NCBI GenBank assembly: GCA_020536535.1
Contig: JAHLWZ010001027.1
Coordinates: forward strand, 1-27,789
Source of the DNA: Pelomyxa schiedti
Taxonomy: Eukaryota; Evosea; Pelobiontida; Pelomyxidae
Length of the DNA: 27,789 nucleotides
Direction: 5' to 3'
This document shows positions 19,341 through 27,789 of the stretch, piece by piece. The notes under the pieces are model-generated. The model saw nothing but the letters and a program-made list of their open reading frames with translations, ran no database searches and was not told the DNA's origin. Made by a program: the position numbers and the translations under genes. How positions within the stretch are numbered: position 1 is the stretch's first letter; each line of letters starts with the position of its first letter.

Positions 19341-21458
19341 ATGGACGGGGGTGGTGCCGTGGCCAACAGCGGCGACACATTCTTCGGGTCGGGGGCCGAC
19401 GGCGCCGACGACTTCGACTTTGTTGACGCATCGTCCTCTGCTACAACCACCTTTGGCGATGACATCGAATCAGCTATTACAGTTGCGGAACCCAACAATG
19501 ACAACAACAACCAGGAGGGGGTGGGCGCCGTAGATGGCAATGGTTGTGCCCTGCAGCAGCACGAACAACAATCATCACCACCACCAGCCACGATCTCGGG
19601 GGCGGGGGCGGGGGCGGTGGTGGACGGCGAGGCCCCCGATGGCATCGCACAAGTACCGCAGCCTCACGTGGCGTTTGATGCGAGTGTGGACGGGGCCCGC
19701 GAGAGTGCCGACGCCGTGCTGCGCGGGTTAATGCCTTGCTTCGACGGCGGTGATGATGATCACGATTGTGGGAGAGGCAGCGGATTGCCTCCATCTTCGT
19801 CATCGCCGGCGGGTGAATCTACTAGTAGTGCCAGTGTCACAGCCACTGGTGAACGGACCAATGGCGGCGAGGGCCTGTGTTATCACCATCATTATGGGAG
19901 AAGGGATACCACTGGTACTGCGGTATTACTGCCCTGTCTAACTACTACTACTGATGAACCAACAGCCGGGAACTTGCTTCCAATCACAGAACCTGCTGTT
20001 GTTGCGCGTGGGGACATGGGCCTGCCTACATGGGCTACTACATCGCAGGTTGTGCCTACAATTATGCGGGCGATGGCCGCGTCTATTGCTCGTAGTTGCT
20101 CATCACTAGATACTACGGTGAAGCAGCAGGCACTCCGGCGGCAACTGCTTAGCCAGGCTCTATCCGCACCAAACACCACAAGTTCTAAGAGTCCATGCCC
20201 GGAAGGGGCAGTCGCTTTGGCTGACGAATCTAGTGCAAAGAGGCGAGTCATACTCAGGATAGCTCTCGAGCACGCCGCTTATGTTGGTGCCCTTAGTGCC
20301 CTGTGGGACTCTGTGGCAAAGCCAGCTTTATATGCCCTTACCGGCAGGATATCTCATCACCGGCACAAGCAAATCCAACAACCACCACAGCACCAAGTGC
20401 AGCTTCTCAGGGGTAACCCAGGATTTGTACGAGCTCACAGCCCACCACAGGTTAACAGCCCATCTACTGTGAGGAAAGCACCCGGTGTGCATGCAATACC
20501 CGTCGAGGCTAGTGTTGCACCTGTTGGAGGAGGCCTTGACAATGACACTGGTGTAGGAATTATTCCGGGCATTGTTGGAAGTGGCCTACGCGACGTCACT
20601 ATTTCTAGTCAAGAAGAAGCATTAGAAGTATTATCCGAGGCTTTTGGCTACTTAGATGGGCTCAAAAATACTGCTCAAGTCTGGCTAGACCGGCTATGTG
20701 AGCGCTTGTGCTCCTGTGCATGCGGCGGAGCTTGCCTTGGGCTGTGTGAGGGAGTCTACTCCAAGAGAAAGAAAGCCTCCGTTCCGGTCCCAAAAGCTGA
20801 GAGCGAATGCTGCAGCGGGATCGGCCAGGCTTTATTGGAGCTAGTTCTACCAACCAAAATGCACCACAAGTTCTCGCAAATGCACTGCGCAGTTCTCTCC
20901 GCCCTCCGCTTCCTTTCCGCACAATCATCCCCATCATCACAACCACCCTCCGGCTGCCGGTGCGATTACTGCTCCATCACAGCACACACCGCACAGGCAA
21001 CCGGCACCACTGTGCTGCAGCGGGTCAGCCGGCCCCTGGTTCTATTCCCTCGCTATGACACAGCCCTGGTGGAGCTTGGCGTGTGCTGCACTTTGCAGGA
21101 CGAGACCCTCGTAGCAGCCACACAGGCCCTTGCTCCGGTACTGGCTGACATCCTTGGTGCTGAGTCTGTGCTACTTGAAGGAGGCGGGGGCAACAATTCC
21201 AGTGCCCCGTGGTGTGGTGACATCGATGTGGCCACAGGAACAAACATACCACCACCCTCATCATCATCGGCAACTACAAAAACGGCAACACTAGTGAATT
21301 CCACAAAGCCGGCTTTAGCAGAAACAACAAACACCACATCAACCTCACAACAACCAGCAACAACCACAGTGAGTGTTCTAGAAGGGGTTGTTGTTGGTGT
21401 TGGTCTGGAGGAGGATGACCCTAGAACACCTATTTCCAACACCAAGAAAGCTACATGA
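19341..21458 (+). CDS. unrecognised 705-residue low-complexity protein
   Basis: A single open frame of 705 codons without introns starts at the first ATG after the V-ATPase gene. I recognise no family. The first 200 residues are D/G/S/T/N-rich. A central part (about 235-340) is more helical and includes VVPTIMRAMAASIARSCSS and VILRIALEHAAYVGALSALW. Another structured part (about 425-480) reads EEALEVLSEAFGYLDGLKN, followed by a Cys cluster (LCSCACGGACLGLCEG) that might bind metal or be palmitoylated. Residues 500-620 look globular (QALLELVLPTKMHHKFSQMH; YDTALVELGVCCTLQDETL). The tail is Thr/Ser-rich. No signal peptide is evident. Its lack of introns contrasts with its neighbours, though some spliced segments could be hidden in the open frame. 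Its stop is 37 bp from the stop of the convergent pseudouridine synthase. Confidence 0.7.
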   Translation: MDGGGAVANSGDTFFGSGADGADDFDFVDASSSATTTFGDDIESAITVAEPNNDNNNQEGVGAVDGNGCALQQHEQQSSPPPATISGAGAGAVVDGEAPDGIAQVPQPHVAFDASVDGARESADAVLRGLMPCFDGGDDDHDCGRGSGLPPSSSSPAGESTSSASVTATGERTNGGEGLCYHHHYGRRDTTGTAVLLPCLTTTTDEPTAGNLLPITEPAVVARGDMGLPTWATTSQVVPTIMRAMAASIARSCSSLDTTVKQQALRRQLLSQALSAPNTTSSKSPCPEGAVALADESSAKRRVILRIALEHAAYVGALSALWDSVAKPALYALTGRISHHRHKQIQQPPQHQVQLLRGNPGFVRAHSPPQVNSPSTVRKAPGVHAIPVEASVAPVGGGLDNDTGVGIIPGIVGSGLRDVTISSQEEALEVLSEAFGYLDGLKNTAQVWLDRLCERLCSCACGGACLGLCEGVYSKRKKASVPVPKAESECCSGIGQALLELVLPTKMHHKFSQMHCAVLSALRFLSAQSSPSSQPPSGCRCDYCSITAHTAQATGTTVLQRVSRPLVLFPRYDTALVELGVCCTLQDETLVAATQALAPVLADILGAESVLLEGGGGNNSSAPWCGDIDVATGTNIPPPSSSSATTKTATLVNSTKPALAETTNTTSTSQQPATTTVSVLEGVVVGVGLEEDDPRTPISNTKKAT

Positions 21459-21495
21459 AAGAGTTCTAATGTGGTTGCTTTTTGGTTTTTATTAT

Positions 21496-23559
21496 TTAAT
21501 AGAATGGCTTTGCCCATGAGGGCAGAGGTGTTTCAAAGTCAAAGCACCCCTCACACTTGTAGCTCAGTGCATGTAGCCAGATACAATCATCAGGGCTAGG
21601 GTCAGGGGGTGGGTTCCTACACTGAGGACACACAGGGTCATAGCCATTAGCTTCAACACTATGTGGTTGCTGTTGCGGGGTTGTTGTGGTTATTGGGGTG
21701 TCTGGGGTGATTATTCCTCTGGCTGTTGGTGTTACTGTTTGTTGGACTGTTGGAGTGCTGGTTGTGGTTGTTGTTGCAGTTGGGAGTGAGGTGGCTGTTG
21801 ACTCGGATGACTCGGTCGTTGTTGCCGTGGTTGTGGTGTTTGAGGGGGTGGGTTCCGGAGTAGAATTGGTCTCGGCGGGTGTACCAAATGGGTCTTCAGA
21901 GTCTGGTCCGCATTCATCCATGGCGTGTCCGGCTGGAGGAAGAACGCCGGGAGTTCCTGGAATTCCGGTTAGAATCGGTTTCCACCCAGGTGGATGGATA
22001 CCTGAATAGATTGGATCATTGGCAATTGGATGTCCGAGCCACTGGAGATGAACACGAATTTGATGTGTGCGGCCAGTGTGAGGTACACCTGTTGTACATT
22101 AACTCGGGTGCCAAACGAAAGTACGTACATCGGACTAGTGATGTATTGGTCACAGGGTCATATTTTATTCTCTGAAACGAAGTCTTGGCCGACTTACCAC
22201 TGGGATGTACCATATTAATCCCAATTCTAAAATGCTGTTGTCTATGAGTGAGCACTAATAAATGATTTACAACGCTAAACCTGAACTAGTATAGGTTGAT
22301 CCACTTCCACAGCTCTAAGCGAGGATGAGGAATTTCTAAAGAGGAGGAAATATCAACTCAGGAAATTCGCCCTTGGCAATTGCCAGATAAACTTTGGTGA
22401 CATTTCGGTCTCGGACTTGTTGTTGGAACTTGGCGGCAAGTTGAGTTGATCTTGCCATAATAACGATTCCTGATGTCAATCTGTCTAGCCGATAGATTGC
22501 TGGAACAGTTAAACTTTCACATCAACGTCCAAAACTTGTCATACTGAAGATAGACTTCAACTTGAACTCCTTGGCCACAATAAACAGTAGTGAGTTGTGC
22601 CTATATCTTCCCGATGGGTGAATCTGGTGTATTTAAGTTCTCAGATGGAATGCGTGCTTCATAACAGTACTGGAATTGAAGCGGGCTTATCCACAACAAC
22701 AAGATCGGCAGTTTGCGCAATAATAACAATGGGTTTGGCGGAAACAGGTGGTTCGTGTCTATGAACAATATGCGAGAACCGATCACATGACTTGATTATA
22801 GTTTCGCAAGTGATGTTCATATCGTTGATTTTGATATTTCCAGCAGCAATCTGCCTCACCTGCATAGCAAGATAAGTTACATCAATAAGGGGACCATTAA
22901 TAAAATTAAATTGACATTTGGGCTAGTTACATAGTAAGTTGAATCGTGACCAATGAATTCTGACTTGAAAACATCGAGGGCAGTGCGTCCCAGCCACCTA
23001 TCTTTGGCATTCACAGTGAATGTGTAATAGTATGGCACAACACGGCGGAGTTCTGTGGAATTTAGAGCTATAGTTTTGCAATTCGAAAGTTGGGAAAGGG
23101 GAACCGTTTTCTAGTACGTAGGAAGTTTCAGCAAGGTATGCAGCAGTAATTACCCCCTCCTCTTCTTGTTTCTGTGTATTGTTATTACAGTCTCTGACAT
23201 ACACAACTCAAAAAACAAACAAACAAACAAACAAAACAAAACAAAACAAAACAAAACAAAACAAAACAAAATAAAACAAAACAAACAATAACAACCTTGT
23301 GCCTGGCGAGTTGCTTTTGTGCCCGGTTGTGCGCCCGCGCTAGTTGCCTGGCCTCCTGTCTCCGCGCCTTTTTGCTCTTGGGTGCAACTGCAACTGCGGC
23401 GACTCCAACCCCGGTTTCTGTAGTAGTATCGGGCTTGTCCCCCGCGCTACAACCAATTGTGGGAGGGGGCTGGGGGCAAGGTGCATTGCTCACGCTCGAC
23501 GAAGAAGGCGGTGACGTTGTCGTCAACTCTACTTGGTCGTTGTCGTGTGGCCGCTTCAT
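21496..23559 (-). CDS. RluA-family tRNA pseudouridine synthase (Rib2/Pus8/Pus9/RPUSD2 type)
   Basis: Nine exons (23559-23296, 23171-23105, 23052-22931, 22859-22671, 22623-22545, 22499-22358, 22314-22281, 22234-22129, 22088-21496) give 531 residues. The family isomerises a uridine, typically U32 of tRNA, to pseudouridine. Exons 2-4 hold the N-terminal [13 protein letters not shown]...RW and HRHEPPVS signatures. [12 protein letters not shown] and [14 protein letters not shown] follow. The catalytic-loop motif is YRLDRLTSG with the active-site Asp; the usual first residue is His, here Tyr. [20 protein letters not shown] marks the C-terminal RNA-binding core. A Thr/Pro-rich insert of about 100 residues separates this from the family's terminal element YDPVCPQC...LHALSY...LPSWA. 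The first exon is basic ([19 protein letters not shown]), suggesting nuclear or RNA targeting. Intron 1 contains an AAAC/AAAAC microsatellite. An upstream frame starting at 23734 could add an N-terminus. Confidence 0.92.
23211..23287. repeat. AAAC / AAAAC microsatellite in an intron
   Basis: About 77 bp consist of AAAC units passing into AAAAC units, with one AAAAT-type interruption near 23271. It sits inside intron 1 of the pseudouridine synthase gene, where the minus strand reads as a GTTTT-rich tract. It may act as a polypyrimidine-like signal or be neutral. Confidence 0.92.
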
Positions 23560-23734
23560 TCTCTGGAATCAGAACGACACTTTGGTACCGTCTGATTTCG
23601 TATAAGCCCATAATGTTGCTCTGGACCTTGGGCTTGTCACTGTTGCGTTCCACCGCCACCCATTCACTGTCGCGAGATGAGATTGGAATTGCCGTCTGAA
23701 ATGCATGTGATTTCCCTCCAACTGTCTGATTCAT
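23447..23734 (-). CDS. possible small ORF or upstream exon before the pseudouridine synthase
   Basis: A 95-codon frame starts with an ATG at 23734 and reads MNQTVGGKSHAFQTAIPISS, later GLYEIRRYQSVVLIPE. The first 60 residues have a balanced, protein-like composition. From 23559 on it overlaps the pseudouridine synthase first exon in another frame. It could be an upstream exon spliced into that gene (a 28-nt GT-AG segment near 23590-23560 would join the frames, which is short even for this genome), a uORF, or chance. I do not recognise the sequence. Confidence 0.25.
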   Translation of the reverse strand: MNQTVGGKSHAFQTAIPISSRDSEWVAVERNSDKPKVQSNIMGLYEIRRYQSVVLIPENEAATRQRPSRVDDNVTAFFVEREQCTLPPAPSHNWL

Positions 23735-23878
23735 TTTTATTTCCTAGCCTCTTGAAGCGGCAGATTCCTGCAAGCCAAAAAAAATAAAGACGATGACGAA
23801 GCACCACAGGCTTTGTGTTGTGTTCCGATAGGAAAGAAGAAACAAATAGAACCCATCTGAACAGTTAGAGGCCATCGC

Positions 23879-24459
23879 ATGAGCCGCGCATCGAGGAGGG
23901 TGGACTATCGTCCACCCAAGTACGACTTCGACAGTAGCGAAGACGCCGAGACTGCCACCCCTGAAGAGAAGGACGACGATGAGTACGACCCAACGTCGTC
24001 GGAGGCGAGCCGGAGCCGCAGCCCTGGCCGAGGAGGTGCCCCCGCCCCCGCCCTAGCCCTCGCCACACGCGCCGTGTGCACCCCCACCACCCCCACCCCA
24101 CCACCGCCGCGCAGCAGAAGAGCCCACCACCGACGAGGACGGGGCGCCGCAGGAGCCGGGGGACGAAGGGGAAGGGGAAGGGGAAGGGGGCGGGTGCACG
24201 GGCATGGGTGCGGAGGAGAACACGGGCACCAGCGCCGCAGGCGGCGAGGGAGGCCGGGGCGGAGGAGGCGACGAGGAGGAGCAGGAGCAGCAGCAGGCGC
24301 CGGGGGGGGGAGGCTGGGGCCCAAGACGAGAAGGTAGGGGATGCGGGGGATGATGCGGTGGGGGATGCGGGGGAGGATGTGGCGGGGGAGGGGGAAGTCA
24401 AAGGGAAAGGGGACGCCGGTGAGAGGGTGCCGGTCTATGAGGGAAGAGAGATGTTGTGA
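23879..24459 (+). CDS. acidic, low-complexity protein, frame uncertain
   Basis: The ATG at 23879 opens a 52-codon exon (SRRVDYRPPKYDFDSSEDAE, then acidic and SR residues). A GC-rich intron, 24036-24114 (GTGCCC...GCGCAG), leads in phase 1 to a second exon rich in E, G and Q. At a run of nine G (24302-24310) the frame enters a short stop path. With one G fewer it would continue through an acidic tail (DEKVGDAGDD...) to a TGA at 24457-24459. A homopolymer miscount or real slippage mutation is therefore likely. The stop codon lies inside the left arm of the inverted repeat at 24441. The acidic and SR-like composition suggests a nuclear protein, but there is no domain I can name. Codon use is far more GC-rich than in nearby genes. 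Confidence 0.45.
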
Positions 24460-24562
24460 AATTATGCTTTTCTGACCAGAGGTGAGAAAATTGTTGTTCT
24501 TAACTGTGTTGTGGGGCTGTATGAATGTCAGAAAAGCATAATTTCACAACATCTCTCTTCCC
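24441..24562. repeat. perfect 36-bp inverted repeat with 50-nt loop
   Basis: Bases 24441-24476 (starting GGGAAGAGAGATG) are the exact reverse complement of 24527-24562. The 50-base spacer shows no internal repeat. No target-site duplication is visible at the outer ends. The left arm covers the end of the acidic ORF. A transcript would fold into a long hairpin. Confidence 0.95.
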
Positions 24563-24633
24563 AAAAAGCAGCTGCTGATGCCACGTAGTTATCCTTTCTC
24601 TTGTGTTTTGAACTTTTTGCTTGAACCTGTGAT

Positions 24634-25041
24634 ATGTAAGACAAAAGTACACAGAAGTTACAACAGAAATTTTGGATAAACTTGATGAGGAAAGGCTTCA
24701 ATTGAAGCAGTATGTTGCACTTGCTGAACTTATCAGAAAATGGGGAACAGACTCACTGACATCTTCCCACAAGCTCTGGGGGTCAATTGAAGAAACTGAC
24801 AAAAAAAAGCTGCAGGTTGATTGTTGAAAAATGCCACCACTTAAATACAATACAGGATGAAATTGCCTTGGTCAAGAAATGGAGAGAAACAGTGCATTCA
24901 GAGGAAATTACACAACTGGGTAAACTCACTGAGCTTCTTTCCACAAGGAATTCCAATAGAATGGTTTTTCAAATCAAATTTCAGTATTGTCTTCAATCCA
25001 CTGTAGGTTGGGGAATACACCTGGCCAGAATTTCTGCCTGA
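24634..25041 (+). pseudogene. broken helical ORF of unknown family
   Basis: A frame reading TEVTTEILDKLDEERLQLKQ and later RKWGTDSLTSSHKLWGSIEE is open up to a run of eight A at 24801-24808. There it stops unless it shifts by one base into a second frame (LIVEKCHHLNTIQDEIALVK...LTELLSTRNSNRM) that ends at 25041. The two parts have similar charged, coiled-coil-like composition, so they were probably one protein. I see no known domain. It lies between two foldback repeats and upstream of a dead retrotransposon, so it may derive from a mobile element. Confidence 0.4.
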
Positions 25042-25085
25042 TAATGATTTTACCCCGAAGTCATTGGCCACACTTCTAAGTGAAG

Positions 25086-25241
25086 ACTGGTGAATGGTGG
25101 ACATTAACTTAGGGGGTGCAGAATGGATTTGCTTTTCTAGTTGCTTCTTGAGCTTTTCCCTTCCCTTAGAAAAACTCAAGAAGCAACTAGAAAAGCAAAT
25201 CCATTCTGCATCCCCCAAGCTAATGTCCACCACTCACCAGT
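25086..25241. repeat. 67-bp inverted repeat with 22-nt loop, four mismatches
   Basis: Bases 25086-25152 pair with 25175-25241 over 67 positions with four mismatches, all transitions. The pairing extends a few bases into the loop with one further mismatch. The structure is open in translation on both strands over the arms, which explains near-identical reading frames (WICFSSCFLSFS) on opposite strands. Confidence 0.95.
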
Positions 25242-25501
25242 TGAAACATATGGCTACACAGGCACCAGCTACACATGGGAAACACAACAGGAGTACTATT
25301 GGTCAACAGTCTAAAATGCACGAAGTTGCTTACTGGTTTGCATGCACAACCAAAGCTCTCCTTCACCCATCCAAACCAGTCTCTGATGATGATAGTGCTG
25401 TCAGTGAGGTGTGTCACAGTGATACTAATGAATTGGCTGATGATTGCAATGATGGGGAAAATGAAGAAGAGTACCAAAATCATGTTGCAGAAGAGGGTTG
25501 A
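25242..25501 (+). pseudogene. acidic ORF tail downstream of the foldback repeat
   Basis: A plus-strand frame runs out of the right arm of the inverted repeat and stays open to the stop at 25499-25501. It reads MATQAPATHGKHNRS, then MHEVAYWFACTTKALLHPSK, and ends in an acidic stretch (DDCNDGENEEEYQNHV). The composition resembles the C-terminus of a regulatory or transposon-encoded protein, but nothing is recognisable. It may be the end of the broken ORF at 24634-25041, split by the foldback insertion (inference). Confidence 0.3.
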
Positions 25502-25711
25502 CATTGGGTATTGGTGCTAAAGGATAGGATAATAGATGTGATTTTATTATTTTTTGATCGTGGAAAGAAGTGAATGTTGTGTGTGTTGCTCGCGCTTATA
25601 AGCCTGCACATGGAAGGTGTAATTCAGTGTGGAAGGTTCAAGTCACGCTTCTCCAGGTGTGTGTATATGCAAATCAGCTGAGGTGCAGTCAGTGGATGTC
25701 TGGTGAACTTC
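25502..25711. other. gap between broken ORFs and retrotransposon; no gene seen
   Basis: About 210 bp hold no usable reading frame. A TATAAG lies at 25598 on the plus strand, and a GGTTCAAGTC stretch at 25637 resembles a tRNA B-box, but no tRNA cloverleaf can be drawn around it. An LTR remnant is possible but not demonstrable without its partner copy. Confidence 0.4.
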
Positions 25712-27789
25712 TCAATGTGGGAGGGAGTAGGCTTTCCTACTTAGGGGGTAGTCCCACCCTGGGCAGTGCCCATGTTCTCCCTCCTCTTTGAGACGGAGAG
25801 CCCCTCTGCCCCTTTTCCATTCCTCAATCAGCTCTGAGCAGCCCATGCAGTTCTTCTCCTTTTCCCAAGTATTGTCTGAGGGTTTCTCGTCCCAGTCATC
25901 TTTACTTTCCTTGTCCACAAAGATCCAGAGCATGTCTTTCATCATTCTGTTGAACTGCTCTGTCTTTCCAACTGTTTGGGGGTGATAGGGTGTGGACTTC
26001 TTGTGGTTGATGTTCCAGCATCAGCAGATGTCTTCCATTACTTCATTGACGAAGTGGGAGCCGCAGTTGCTGATGAGTGTTGTCGGTACCCCACAGGTGC
26101 ATTACCATCTCCTGGCTAACATCCTCACAGTGGTCTTGGTGTTGGCCGACTTGGTGGCCTTAAGCTCCACATCCCTGAAAATTGATTGATCATGGCAACT
26201 AAGATGTATCTCTTGCCCTTCTTCGTGACCACTGGCAGTGGGCTGACGTCTGACATGTGGCCAGTGAATATGCTGTCGTGGTTGTCTCTGATCACTGCCT
26301 CCTGGGTCTCAAGTGGCACACAAGTGCTTGACACAGCTTGATCTTCTTCTTGACAGCATTTATGTGGAAGAGAACACCATCCCTGACCACAAACTCGTTC
26401 CTATGCAAGCCTCTAAGTTTTGTTGGCAGTAACTCGTTCCTAGTCAACCAGGCCTGGATTGCACAACAATCCCCATCCCTCTCCTGCATAGCCTGCCATC
26501 CTTCCAACCCAGTCCCCAGCGTGCCAGACCATGCAGCCAATACTTCTCCCACTGCTCCAGCCCTGCTGGCCAGCTCGATGATGTGTTCCACACCCCTAGC
26601 ATCATTTTGTACTAGTGCAGCACCCATACCCAAAGCCGACGCATCTGTGGATGACGAGCTTGAAGCCAGAATTGTAGTCTGGATACTCCAGCAGCAACTG
26701 CTTAGCAATCAGCTCTTTGATCGTTCTAAAGGCTCAAAAGGATGCCAGATCAGGGATGAACTTGCTGTAGTAGTTGGCGATGTTGACAAAGGTCCCCAAA
26801 TCCCCCTTCCACTGGGTAGGTGCCTTCCAGTCAGTCAAGACCGTGATCGTCCTTTGTCCATTTGGATGCCCTTCTCTGATACTGTATGTCCCAGGTAACT
26901 GACAGAGTGGTGGAAAAACTTGCACTTGCTGGCCTTGGCCTTGAGGTTTGCTCCACGCAATCTTGTGAGAACCTCCCAAATATTCTGGATGTGCTCCTCA
27001 AAGGAATGCCCCATGATTATGATATCATCAATGTATACCAGACAGATCTTCCCAATCAAACCCTTGAGGCACTTGTCCATCAGCTGCTGGAAAGTTTGGG
27101 ATGCGTTAGCCATGCCAAACTGCATCACTTTCATTGTGAACTGCCCTTGCTTACAGACGAACCCTGTCTTGTGGATGTCCTCTTTTGAAATGGGCACCTG
27201 CCAGAAACCGCTCATCATGTCTAGTGTGCTGAACGCTCAATTCCTGCAGAGTCTCGAAAACGTTGGGAAGTGGGTAATTGTCCTTAAGGGTTTCCTTATT
27301 GGTACATAACCTCATACTCCCATCCTTCTTCTGAGAGATGGACAGTGGTGCCACCCACTCGCTCTTCCCAGGTGCTATCACGTCAATCCTGAGCATCTCC
27401 TGTATCTCCTTCCCTATCACGACCTCTTCCTTTGGTGTGAACTTCTTCCCAGGCCTTGCTGCTGCCTTGCATACTTTAGTGGGTATGTGGTGTTCCATGA
27501 GGGTAGTCCTCCCCAGCTTTGTGCGGTCATTGGTAAGGATGTCTTGCAATGCCCTCCCTCTGCCTTGGAGTAAGATTTTCCCACTGGACTTCGGCTGAGT
27601 TCCACCCTTCTTTTCCTTTTTTTGGTGGCTGTTCCCCTCTGGGTTGCGCGCTTCCAATACTGGCATCACCACATGGCCTTCTTGTCATCCCACTCCTTCT
27701 CCTTCTTGGTGTCCCGGAAAGCATATAGCCATTTCAACAGCTTCCCTGTCGGGAGTAGTGCAGGGTCACCTGAGTAATAGACAGACTTT
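25712..27789 (-). mobile_element. decayed Ty3/gypsy-type LTR retrotransposon, partial
   Basis: Reading leftward from the right edge on the minus strand, pol fragments occur in Ty3/gypsy order. Reverse transcriptase spans about 27540-26840 (KKDGSMRLC; FQQLMDKCL; VYIDDIIIMG; VSYLGHTVSEKGI). RNase H lies at about 26680-26580 (STDASALGMGAAL). The integrase zinc-finger region and core cover about 26420-25800 (KKGKRYILVAM; TPYHPQT; GKTEQFNRMMKDML). The copy is dead. A frameshift splits RT near 27230, a stop codon interrupts the integrase, and two integrase positions where Asp is expected (VA.DQF and SD.GS.F) read Asn. Upstream gag/pol sequence runs off the window, and no LTR is recognisable up to 25502. 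Any activity would need other copies. Confidence 0.88.

Noticed and set aside
24441-24562. MITE with terminal inverted repeats
   Set aside because: No target-site duplication at the outer ends, and the arms make up most of the unit, so it is better described as a foldback repeat.
24898-25233. Minus-strand protein reading across the second foldback
   Set aside because: It mirrors the plus-strand frame because the arms are inverted copies; there is no independent evidence for a gene.
25570-25680. tRNA gene or tRNA-derived SINE suggested by a B-box-like GGTTCAAGTC
   Set aside because: No acceptor stem, A-box or T-stem of the right size can be formed around it.
1-27789. CRISPR arrays, rRNA genes or bacterial operons
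   Set aside because: No spaced direct repeats and no rRNA-like sequence; spliceosomal introns and the protein families are eukaryotic.

Overview
The window is nuclear DNA of a compact, intron-rich eukaryote, probably a protist. Most genes are broken by many very short GT-AG introns, mostly 38-130 nt and often with a CTAAY-like branch point. Proteins carry long runs of Q, T, A, S, P or E. Genes are packed tightly: two tail-to-tail pairs have stop codons about 40 bp apart. The gene set includes a REM/RasGEF protein, SMN, NF-YA, the V-ATPase a subunit and a fungal/animal-type tRNA pseudouridine synthase. RasGEFs are typical of Amoebozoa and opisthokonts, so an amoebozoan-like protist is my best guess, with low confidence. 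Exon models were built by hand from reading frame, splice dinucleotides and family conservation.

Left part (1-8953, all minus strand): an NF-YA-like CCAAT-binding subunit whose two conserved helices are separated by a low-complexity insert; a ten-exon PH-domain protein; and two tandem paralogous ankyrin-repeat genes with a shared N-terminal domain and a shared short C-terminal motif. The downstream-lying ankyrin copy (Ank1) carries a frame-breaking deletion that may be masked by a new intron.

Middle (9131-19258): a plus-strand RasGEF with an N-terminal calponin-homology domain, a proline-rich stretch and an RPEL-like actin-binding motif. A convergent, Tudor-less SMN homologue with polyQ and acidic runs follows. 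Next is an orphan minus-strand exon resembling the start of a Sec1/Munc18 protein, then a complete 24-exon V-ATPase a-subunit gene (812 codons).

Right part (19341-27789): an unrecognised 705-residue low-complexity protein, convergent with a nine-exon RluA/Rib2-type pseudouridine synthase (531 codons); a GC-rich acidic ORF; then an accessory zone. That zone holds two strong foldback inverted repeats, broken ORF remnants and a decayed minus-strand Ty3/gypsy retrotransposon that leaves the window on the right.

No operon-like logic links the genes. Several belong to core eukaryotic machinery: transcription, snRNP assembly, tRNA modification, organelle acidification and Ras/actin signalling. The less ordinary content is in the unusual protein architectures, the ankyrin pair, the orphan exon and the foldback repeats.
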